DNA from: Bacteroidales bacterium KA00344
GTDB lineage: Bacteria; Bacteroidota; Bacteroidia; Bacteroidales; Bacteroidaceae
Reading direction: 5' to 3'
DNA length: 32,833 nucleotides
Assembly: GCA_001552765.1 (NCBI GenBank)
Contig: KQ959439.1
Span: 1 to 32,833, forward strand
In this document: positions 9,625 through 16,512 of the stretch, one piece after another
Position numbering within the stretch: position 1 is the stretch's first letter
How the letters are laid out: every line of letters begins with the position of its first letter
Translations under genes and position numbers: made by a program
The notes under the pieces: model-generated
The model's database searches: none
What the model was told of the DNA's origin: nothing
What the model saw: only the letters and a program-made list of their open reading frames with translations

Positions 9625-12356
9625 AATCTAATGTTAGTTTCCAACCCGAAATATGGGGTCACATACCGGCGTAGAGTCATGCCTTTGCGCATGTAGTCAG
9701 GATGCACATCCCACAATTTGTTTACAAAAAGTGCAATGAGCAGTTTGTTGTCGAACATTTTTTTTGTGGCCTTGAGGTTGAGATTCATACTGAACGGCAC
9801 CGTCTGCCACTCAAAAGCTCCCTCATTATAAGTGCGAACCAGAAACTGCTTGTACTCGTCGTGGCGATCAGCTTCGCTAAAAGGATGCCGCTGGCCCGAC
9901 TCATCGATATACGCTAAGGGAACATTTTCTTTTTTCATAGACTGTTCACCTGTAAGCCACAGACATTGTGCAGATAGAGAGAAGCCTAGATTGAGCCTCG
10001 GAATTGTCGTATCGAAAGTAAAGTTGGTGTTGATCATCTCTCGGATATAACCCTCATCGTCTTTATAAATGCCCACCAAGTTGAGTGCGGCTCCGTTCAC
10101 CCGTCGCGTAGGTTTATATTGTATAGGAAGCGAATTATGATATTCCGTACGAAACCACGCACCCGTCACAGTGAGCCGAGTGTTGACAATGGGAAACCTA
10201 ACGGTTGACAGAGTGTATTCTATCCCCTGTTTGTACGTACTGCTACCGTTAGAGGTTTGGTCATAGCTTCGCAAGTCGGCTACAATCTGATAAGGGAGGC
10301 TATTCACGTCAGGACGACCTCGAATCGTTTCGTGATCAATGACGTCAGTATTAAACTCCCGATATACAAAAGGTCTGTATACAGCCATGGAACGGAACCC
10401 TGATCTCATATTCTCATGAAAATAGGTCAGAGTAATCCGGTTGCCACCCCATTCCATATCGCCTCTAATTTCCCACTTCATGTTACGAGCCGGTTCAAGC
10501 CGAGGGTTAGTAGGGTCTATGACATAAGTCATCAGGTACATACGACGATAGTCGGAGTTAGCATGAAAATAGTTCATCTCCACCAAGTCCATGTATGTTG
10601 GCTCTGGGTAGAGTTGGTCTATGGTAGGAAACATGGTATGCTGTCCCACCCCTCCTGTAAGCGTAACAACAAGAGGGTCCTCTCCAACCATAATCTGGGG
10701 GAGAGTCCAGCCCACGTTAATGCGAGGATCAGTATAAAATCTTTTTCTTATGTCAAACTTTCGGCTCAACCCGGGCATCATTTCACCTCGTATGCCAACC
10801 TCTGCTTCCAAGCGATGTCTGCCAATAGCTATGGTGGCACGCTCTTCGGCATATAGTGCCAGCATCTGCGTGGCCGGTATATCCGAGTATTTACGTGGGC
10901 GATAGCTTGCACCAGTGTATACCGGATGCAGGCGGTCGTAGACCTGTCCTCGTCCCAAATTCTTATCTATCTGGTAATCCATACCTACAATGAGACTGTT
11001 GGGCAGATTGTAATAGGGAATCACAAAACTGACATTGCTCTTGAGGAACATGCTTGTCGGTTTGCCGTCAACAGTGTGCGTGGCAGTATATCGGTATGGC
11101 ATGATAAACTGGGCATCGCTCTCACCCTCAGTCATAGTCATGGCTGAGGGCGTACCGCTACTCACGTTTACCCGCCGCGTACGCTCCAGCCAGTCTTTCT
11201 GATAGGAAAACGAAGTTGTAAGCTCAAAGTCACGAAACCATGACTGTTTCTTCTTACTCTTCAACTCAAACTGCAGGCTGGCAGCATATCTATTGTATTC
11301 AGAAATGTATTTATCTTCGCCACCGTGGTTAAACTCCGGATCCACCTTCTCATTGTCGAACGATCCTCCATAGTCCAGGTTCAGTGATGTGGTGCAATCA
11401 TAGTCACTCATAGTCCACATCTTATTGAAACGAGCCGAAAGTGTGATTCGTTGGTAGTTTTCCAGTGGGTTGCGAGGTTCAAACATGTTATCTAAGTAGT
11501 CTGCACTTAAATTGATGGAAAATCGCGAAGGCTTCCATTCAAAGCCTTTGGCCACATAGAACAACTTCGAGTCCATATCAGCCTTGAAGCGTGCCGAGAT
11601 GTTGTTTCCCCCCTTACGCCGTTTCACCTTAACAAGACCGCTCGTCAGGTCGCCATACTTCACCGATGGAATGCCACGAACGATAGTCACCTCCTGTATA
11701 TCATCGGTGCCAAGCGTCCGCATATCTACACCAGCATTGGCAAAATTGCGTTTTTTGGCCGTGCGATCCTCTGCTCCAGAGAGATACTGCATGTTGCCAT
11801 TAGTGCTGATAGGGGAACCATCTATGATAAAACGCACCCCCTGCGATGTAGTTCTGTACTGCCCATCATTCACAGGCACCTCTCTTAGCCTGATCAGATT
11901 GGGTATGTTCAGACAGGGGTCCTTGGCTCGTCCGCCAGGCAACAGTTCCAGTAAGTCTCCGAAGCACGATGGCTGCAGATGATCCATGGCATGCCTCCTG
12001 ATTACAGAGGCACTCGATAAACCATGATCTTCCTGAGCAGTCACCACAACATCATTCAGAACATTTACCTTGGGTATGAGGTAATACACACTCGATATTT
12101 TGGCGCGAACATTAAGCGTTCGATAACCAATGTGTGACATACGGAGCAGTGTTCCAATCGCAACGTTCAAAGTAAACTCACCATTCTTGTCTGTTACGAC
12201 AGCAGCCTTCTTATTGCCAGCAACACTGATGGCAACACCTCCTATGGGAGTCCCAGTAGATCGTTCCATCACTTTTCCATTTATCTGTGCAGAGAGAGAA
12301 ACAGGCATCATGGAAAAGATGCAAAGCCATATTAATTTTCTTATTTGAGAAGCCAT
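9621..12356 (-). CDS. TonB-dependent outer-membrane receptor
   Basis: The start at 12356 (MASQIRKLIW) gives 911 residues with a proper signal peptide ending near SLSAQ (residue 24). The ORF could run up to 12485, but that extension overlaps the upstream gene and has no signal sequence. Residues about 25-105 are a CarboxypepD_reg-like domain (INGKVMERSTGTPIGGV, VTDKNGEFTL, HIGYRTL). The plug follows (VRFIIDGSPIST, IQEVTIVRGIPSVKYGDLTSG) and then a barrel of about 640 residues. There is no SusD gene in the cluster, so this is not a SusC/SusD pair. It should import a substrate of unknown identity with energy from TonB-ExbBD. It starts 38 bp after the FISUMP-like lipoprotein gene and overlaps the next gene by 4 bp. 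Confidence 0.92.
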   Translation of the reverse strand: MASQIRKLIWLCIFSMMPVSLSAQINGKVMERSTGTPIGGVAISVAGNKKAAVVTDKNGEFTLNVAIGTLLRMSHIGYRTLNVRAKISSVYYLIPKVNVLNDVVVTAQEDHGLSSASVIRRHAMDHLQPSCFGDLLELLPGGRAKDPCLNIPNLIRLREVPVNDGQYRTTSQGVRFIIDGSPISTNGNMQYLSGAEDRTAKKRNFANAGVDMRTLGTDDIQEVTIVRGIPSVKYGDLTSGLVKVKRRKGGNNISARFKADMDSKLFYVAKGFEWKPSRFSINLSADYLDNMFEPRNPLENYQRITLSARFNKMWTMSDYDCTTSLNLDYGGSFDNEKVDPEFNHGGEDKYISEYNRYAASLQFELKSKKKQSWFRDFELTTSFSYQKDWLERTRRVNVSSGTPSAMTMTEGESDAQFIMPYRYTATHTVDGKPTSMFLKSNVSFVIPYYNLPNSLIVGMDYQIDKNLGRGQVYDRLHPVYTGASYRPRKYSDIPATQMLALYAEERATIAIGRHRLEAEVGIRGEMMPGLSRKFDIRKRFYTDPRINVGWTLPQIMVGEDPLVVTLTGGVGQHTMFPTIDQLYPEPTYMDLVEMNYFHANSDYRRMYLMTYVIDPTNPRLEPARNMKWEIRGDMEWGGNRITLTYFHENMRSGFRSMAVYRPFVYREFNTDVIDHETIRGRPDVNSLPYQIVADLRSYDQTSNGSSTYKQGIEYTLSTVRFPIVNTRLTVTGAWFRTEYHNSLPIQYKPTRRVNGAALNLVGIYKDDEGYIREMINTNFTFDTTIPRLNLGFSLSAQCLWLTGEQSMKKENVPLAYIDESGQRHPFSEADRHDEYKQFLVRTYNEGAFEWQTVPFSMNLNLKATKKMFDNKLLIALFVNKLWDVHPDYMRKGMTLRRYVTPYFGLETNIRL

Positions 12357-12394
12357 GTGCTGTATGTTTTTAATCTCAGATTTGGTTAGGGTTA

Positions 12395-14194
12395 TTATTC
12401 TGCCACAGGATGTACGGAGTAGCCACATGTCTTGTAGTGAGTTCTGAGCGGAGCTATGGCTTCTGGCGTATGGTACATGGCACACCCCATTGCTTCACTT
12501 GAGGGCATGGCTGTCCAATAGTGCCCCACCCATTTTTCATTCCATACGTTTTTCGTATCCTTGTCATAGCCTTTCCGCCCAATGTCTCTAATCACGCCAT
12601 CGGAATAGCCACGGCACCCCGATGCCGGGAAAAAAACAGTAGTAGTCCGGGTCTCCTTTCGGCCTTTGAAGTGCCAGCCCCGTTTCCACGATCCTATAGC
12701 GTTCATTTCCTCCCGCCCGGTGTACAGCCCTGTGAAGTTAAATCCCGTGAAAGCATTGCTTGCCGGCAGGTGGAAGCCGGGCGGGCAAGGATCATAGATA
12801 GTTTTAACCACGGATGCATCATTGAAACCGACAGTCATGTTGTCCATCGACCAAAGATTGTTCCATGCGAAATCCTTGCTCTGTCCCCCATCCCAAATAT
12901 AAAAAGAGCCTGGGTGGCGAATACTTTGAGATATGGACACAGCACCACCTGCGTTTTTTTTGAAAGAACCTTTCACGGCGAGTCCCTTGTCAATACCAGG
13001 AAAAGCATCCTTACGTCCAAACTGATAAAATGTGGAATATCCCTCGCACTTACCACCACTCTTCTGAGTAATGAACATGATTTCGGACAGTTGCTTAGCA
13101 TCGTCGGTCATCTGTTCTATTCTTATTCCCACTGTACGTGGGTTGTCCTCCTCAGGCGCCATCCACGCGGTGTATTTCCAACCGAGGGTTTCCTTACTAA
13201 ACCGATAGGAAACTTGATCATGATTGGTACATGTCACCACGTCGAGTGCTTCTGCAGGAGCAAACCACAAATGCCACGACCAGAGTGTTGTGCCATTTTC
13301 ATCTTGCACGGCTACAACGGCGTTGCCATTTCTGATATTCTCCCTACTCACCTCAAAGTCCATGTAGCTGTCTGCTCCCCGTCCCCGAACTGTAGGGTTG
13401 AGTACCAACAAGGGCTCGTCAGCCCATACCACAGTAGCCGAAACAGCCGGATGTGTTGAGTTTTGCACATTAATATAAGGCGAGATAATCGTGCGCCCTG
13501 CGTGGTCAACGAAATGTGACAAGATAGTATTGCCTACATTCTCCGTCTTGTAGGCATGCTCATTAGTTTTGCCATTGGTAACAGCATTGCCATAAACTAG
13601 TGGCAGTCGGTAATAACCTGGCGCACTGACAAGATAGCTGTTGGCCGTGGTCCTCAAGACGGACCTACCATTGGAATCATGCGAAGAAAGGTCATAGGGA
13701 TGGGTAGCAGTACCTCTTGCCGGGGCTTGGCGCAACATGGCATTGAGTGGTGTGAGTCTGTCGGTAAGCTGCATGGGAGCTAACGTGATTAGCCCCTTTT
13801 CACCTTCTATACCGCCTTGGCCACTCGTGCAACTCAATGACACAAGCCAAAAGGGCTTTTCTGTCATCGAGAACACACCATCACCGTCAGCATCATATCC
13901 TGTCACGGCCCATGCCACTGGATATTGTTGTTTTTTATCGCCACTGCTACGATAGCTCCTCACGACAAAGCTGCAGACCGGCGTGTTATCGTTTGAAGCA
14001 GCCGGCGGACTACTAACGTCAAGCACATAGCCTGACAACCCCACATCGTCAGCGCCATATTCATCTCCGCAGGCTGCTGGAACAAATGCACAGGCTACAA
14101 GAAACAAAGGTGTCAGAAAACAGCGTAGGTTCTGGCAAAGATTTACCTTAACACACAGAACAGCTCCCGTCCGACAAGAAGCACTTTTTCTCAT
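12395..14194 (-). CDS. Lipoprotein with fimbrillin-type and FISUMP-like regions
   Basis: This 599-residue secreted protein has a middle region with GNAVVAVQDENG...WSWHLW (about 290-310), a motif of Bacteroidetes fimbrillin-like and related surface proteins. Its C-terminal part has DPCPPGFHLP (about 465), FFPASGCRGYSDG and HYWTAMPSSEAMG, the hallmarks of FISUMP-like domains. The N-terminus is unusually long and cysteine-rich. Two cysteines could be lipidated: Cys35 in the canonical box LVAC, or Cys42 in VPAAC, which is followed by a GDEYG tether-like stretch; I favour Cys42 on hydrophobic length. The ATG overlaps the TGA of LRR protein A (ATGA), which fixes this start. Likely a surface-exposed lipoprotein; its role in the cluster is not known. 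Confidence 0.8.
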   Translation of the reverse strand: MRKSASCRTGAVLCVKVNLCQNLRCFLTPLFLVACAFVPAACGDEYGADDVGLSGYVLDVSSPPAASNDNTPVCSFVVRSYRSSGDKKQQYPVAWAVTGYDADGDGVFSMTEKPFWLVSLSCTSGQGGIEGEKGLITLAPMQLTDRLTPLNAMLRQAPARGTATHPYDLSSHDSNGRSVLRTTANSYLVSAPGYYRLPLVYGNAVTNGKTNEHAYKTENVGNTILSHFVDHAGRTIISPYINVQNSTHPAVSATVVWADEPLLVLNPTVRGRGADSYMDFEVSRENIRNGNAVVAVQDENGTTLWSWHLWFAPAEALDVVTCTNHDQVSYRFSKETLGWKYTAWMAPEEDNPRTVGIRIEQMTDDAKQLSEIMFITQKSGGKCEGYSTFYQFGRKDAFPGIDKGLAVKGSFKKNAGGAVSISQSIRHPGSFYIWDGGQSKDFAWNNLWSMDNMTVGFNDASVVKTIYDPCPPGFHLPASNAFTGFNFTGLYTGREEMNAIGSWKRGWHFKGRKETRTTTVFFPASGCRGYSDGVIRDIGRKGYDKDTKNVWNEKWVGHYWTAMPSSEAMGCAMYHTPEAIAPLRTHYKTCGYSVHPVAE

Positions 14195-15351
14195 GGCCTC
14201 ACTATAACCTTCTTGCCGTTGTAAATATACAGACCGGCAGCAGAGGGCTTACTGATACGGCGACCTTGCAGGTCATACCAAACATCAAGCTTGTTGCTAT
14301 CTTTCGGTAACTCAATGCCAGTAGGGTCATCAGCACCCTCATAGTCTTCCCATACAAAAAATTCTTCGTTATTAAATTTCGTCCAAAGAGCTTGCTTGGC
14401 TTGCCAACCACGCTCGGAAACGGCTTCCACCTGAGCCTTAGTACAAATGTTGGGGTGACTTGAACGTTCGTTGTAGACACAAAATTCACGCGTGCTAAAA
14501 CCTGTTTCTTCTACCAATGTACTGATGAGGGCGTCCATCTCATTGCCGTTCAGATCATTGTCCCAGACAGAAAGAAAAACGAGATCGGGGTTGTTGGCAA
14601 CAGAGAGTCCTCTAAGGCGATTCCTGCTACACTCAAGATGCTTCAATTTGGGATTCATCGAAACATCAAGCGAAGTCATACCATTACCATTCACCCACAA
14701 TTCCTCCAACATGGGAAGACTGGTTACATCAATGTGCCCTAAATTGGGATTTTCACCAGCATTGACGTTAGTGAGCAGTGGAAGATTGTGGAGGTTGAGC
14801 GATGAAAGATTGCAACCTTGCACCGAGAGTGAATTAAGATTGGTGTTCTTGCTCACATCAATAGACGTGATATTAGGACAATAGCTGGCCCAAAGTTGCC
14901 CGAGCTTGACGTTCTTGCTCACATCAATACTCCCAAGAGGATTTTCCGTTACTCGAAGGGTATAAAGCTCAGGGCAGCCACTGATGTCTATCTCCGTAAT
15001 CTCACCCTTGGCTACAGTGAGTTCCACGAGATTACCGTGGATAATAACCTCGGGAGCCGTTACCCAGAGGTTGAACTTCTGATCGGCCATACCCTCAGGC
15101 AGGGCCTGCTCCAACTCGCCACCCTCCACTGTAACATCGCTCCCAATCTTGGGAGCGCGTGTGTCATCGTCACTACCATGCGAAGATTCAGCCTTGACAA
15201 GCATTTCTATCCTAAAGCCTTTCACCGTACTGCTACCAGGAACATATTTGTTCGACTTGAATTTGACAACGCCTTTACTTGGATCTGCATAAACAGAACC
15301 AACCATAACAAAACAAAGAAAAAATAAAAAGTACAGTTTTCTCATATACAT
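14191..15351 (-). CDS. Secreted leucine-rich-repeat protein (LRR protein A)
   Basis: This 386-residue protein (or 384 from the second ATG at 15345, MRKLYFLFFLCF, which fits a signal peptide equally well) has repeats of about 20-21 residues such as LTSIDVSKNTNLNSLSVQGC, LEELWVNGNGMTSLDVSMNP and LKHLECSRNRL, of internalin-J-like type. A second region before the LRRs has acidic linkers (SSHGSDDDTRAPK). It ends in VWYDLQGRRI...GLYIYNGKKV, the tail shared with LRR protein B and the C10 peptidase. It is the first gene of the cluster, about 25 nt after a consensus promoter. Adhesion or ligand binding is the likely role, by family analogy only. Confidence 0.85.
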   Translation of the reverse strand: MYMRKLYFLFFLCFVMVGSVYADPSKGVVKFKSNKYVPGSSTVKGFRIEMLVKAESSHGSDDDTRAPKIGSDVTVEGGELEQALPEGMADQKFNLWVTAPEVIIHGNLVELTVAKGEITEIDISGCPELYTLRVTENPLGSIDVSKNVKLGQLWASYCPNITSIDVSKNTNLNSLSVQGCNLSSLNLHNLPLLTNVNAGENPNLGHIDVTSLPMLEELWVNGNGMTSLDVSMNPKLKHLECSRNRLRGLSVANNPDLVFLSVWDNDLNGNEMDALISTLVEETGFSTREFCVYNERSSHPNICTKAQVEAVSERGWQAKQALWTKFNNEEFFVWEDYEGADDPTGIELPKDSNKLDVWYDLQGRRISKPSAAGLYIYNGKKVIVRP

Positions 15352-15381
15352 CTATTGTTTAGATTTGTAAATATAATGATG

Positions 15382-15412
15382 CAAAGATAGAACTATAACA
15401 CATGACGGACAA
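15382..15412 (-). promoter_or_regulatory. Consensus Bacteroidetes promoter of the nine-gene cluster
   Basis: The -7 box TATCTTTG is at 15382-15389 and a -33 TTG is at 15410-15412, with exactly 20 nt between them. It lies about 30 nt ahead of the first ATG. I found no other TAnnTTTG box in the intergenic gaps of the cluster down to 161, which supports one long transcript. Confidence 0.7.
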
Positions 15413-15709
15413 TACCCAAAAGTAGGTAATTTGACATCCTAACTTATTGGTATCTCCTGAATTACACCGTTCATACATAGACATCGTGTTGCAATAATTG
15501 ACCTATAGCTCATTTTGCAGGATAAGATATAACTAACCTCCAATAAACACTAACTTCTTAGCCACCAAAAGAAATTGTAATTACGTGAGTTCGACGAATT
15601 ATAAGTTTCTGTAAATTTGGTGACTATCAAAATTTGTAGTAACACTTAAAGCGTTGATATACAAAAAAATTACAGATATAACAGCTATGATAACCGAGGA
15701 AAAATCTTT
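15413..15709. other. AT-rich spacer, no gene seen
   Basis: No open frame with protein-like character is found between the operon promoter and the recombinase remnant. One copy of a 12-bp direct repeat (TGACTATCAAAA) is at 15621-15632; the other is at 16139-16150 on the far side of the recombinase remnant. Confidence 0.4.
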
Positions 15710-15970
15710 TTAATTTTGTCTTTGATAATCATCGCTATAACATACTGTTGTCAGTGCATCTATTGATGCATTGACGGAGAGAGCCTCTGCCGTTCTACCA
15801 ATCATTCTGCTGGTTTTGTTGCTCCATTTAGATTTATCCACGGAAATTTTAATGGATCCAAGATTAGCCATTTCGCCTCCGAGATACATTCGGAGCATTA
15901 CAGGCGATTTTCCTTCTTTGTTCTCGTAGTTGGAACGCAGGTAGTAGGACACCTTGAAAGTCGTTTTCAT
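15710..15970 (-). pseudogene. Truncated tyrosine recombinase (integrase N-terminus only)
   Basis: The 86 residues match the N-terminal arm-binding region of Bacteroidetes phage/conjugative-element integrases: FKVSYYLRSNYENKEGKSPV, MLRMYLGGEMANLGS, then KWSNKTSRMIGRTAEA. Full proteins are about 380-420 residues, so the core-binding and catalytic domains (with the R-H-R-Y residues) are missing. I see no continuation in other frames downstream. It lies about 310 bp from the 3' end of a tRNA gene, the usual target of such elements. Most likely the remnant of an excised or decayed mobile element. A functional small DNA-binding protein is less likely. Confidence 0.65.
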
Positions 15971-16190
15971 AACGCATCATTTTTAGTGTAGCTTTCTTGG
16001 CTACAAAGTTCGACATAAATTATTGAAAACGAGATATTTATATGCCGTCAACTTGGTAGTCTTTTTCCATTCACTGCTACATTTTTTTGAGAGCCTGCTT
16101 TTGTGTAGCAGTTTCTGTAGCAGAAAATGACCGAATGATGACTATCAAAAGGTATGGTTTGGCAGTCAAACGGATATGGATAAAAAACAA
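15971..16190. other. Non-coding spacer with inverted repeats beside the recombinase remnant
   Basis: No gene is seen. ACTGCTACA (16073-16081) faces TGTAGCAGT (16104-16112), and TGTAGCAG recurs at 16116-16123. Near the recombinase start there is a smaller hairpin GTAGC...GCTAC (about 15990-16005). The right copy of the 12-bp repeat TGACTATCAAAA is at 16139-16150. These may be leftover recombinase arm or attachment sites. Confidence 0.4.
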
Positions 16191-16226
16191 ATAATCGCTG
16201 TAAAACCTTGATTTTACAGCGATTAT
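16191..16226 (-). terminator. Rho-independent terminator of the tRNA gene
   Basis: ATAATCGCTGTAAAA and TTTTACAGCGATTAT form a perfect 15-bp stem with a 6-nt loop. On the minus strand it is followed by TTGTTTTTTATCC. It lies about 55 nt downstream of the tRNA 3' end. Confidence 0.75.
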
Positions 16227-16281
16227 CCTTGTTTTGAAGGCTAAAACGACTATTGTTTAACGTCCTCTTGAACCCCCTTTG

Positions 16282-16355
16282 TGGACCAGCCTGGGCTTGA
16301 ACCAGGGACCTCCAGATTATGAGTCTGTTGCTCTAACCAACTGAGCTACAAGTCC
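16282..16355 (-). tRNA. tRNA with anticodon CAT (Met elongator or Ile2)
   Basis: The minus strand folds as a cloverleaf: acceptor GGACTTG/CTGGTCC, D arm GCTC/GAGC, anticodon loop CTCATAA, T arm CCTGG/CCAGG with TTCAAGC, discriminator A. CCA is not encoded. CTCATAA occurs in elongator tRNA-Met and also in tRNA-Ile2, whose C34 is modified to lysidine; I cannot decide between them by eye. Two positions do not pair: 6-67 (T/T) and 27-43 (A/G). Both odd bases are in the 3' half. Confidence 0.9.
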
Positions 16356-16392
16356 GACTTGTGGAGATAGTATATCTACAAGTTTAGCGCTG

Positions 16393-16424
16393 CAAAGGTA
16401 CTGCGTTTTATGCAAATTGCCAAA
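16393..16424 (-). promoter_or_regulatory. Promoter of the tRNA gene
   Basis: The -7 box TACCTTTG is at 16393-16400 and the -33 box TTTG is at 16421-16424, 20 nt apart. It lies 38 nt ahead of the tRNA 5' end. Confidence 0.75.
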
Positions 16425-16462
16425 TGTTTTTTGCAAAAAGTAGCTAAATAAGATTTAATGTA

Positions 16463-16493
16463 TTGGTCATTATATGGATTTTGCCTAACTTTG
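16463..16493 (+). promoter_or_regulatory. Promoter of the Ca2+ ATPase-ribF-CPBP operon
   Basis: A -33 TTG is at 16463-16465 and the -7 box TAACTTTG is at 16486-16493, 20 nt apart. The start codon is at 16513, so the leader is only about 10-15 nt and has no Shine-Dalgarno sequence, as is common in this phylum. Confidence 0.7.
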
Positions 16494-16512
16494 CAAGAAA
16501 TAATACACATCT

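Noticed and set aside
9621..12356. TonB receptor considered as SusC of a polysaccharide utilisation locus
   Set aside because: No SusD-like gene, glycoside hydrolase or hybrid two-component/ECF regulator lies next to it.
12357..12485. Upstream extension of the TonB receptor ORF to 12485
   Set aside because: It overlaps the lipoprotein gene by 91 bp and would bury the signal peptide 43 residues inside the protein.
12521..13459. Open frame of 312 codons on the plus strand within the FISUMP-like lipoprotein gene
   Set aside because: Antisense shadow: no signal peptide or known motif, and the opposite strand has a coherent lipoprotein coupled to both neighbours.
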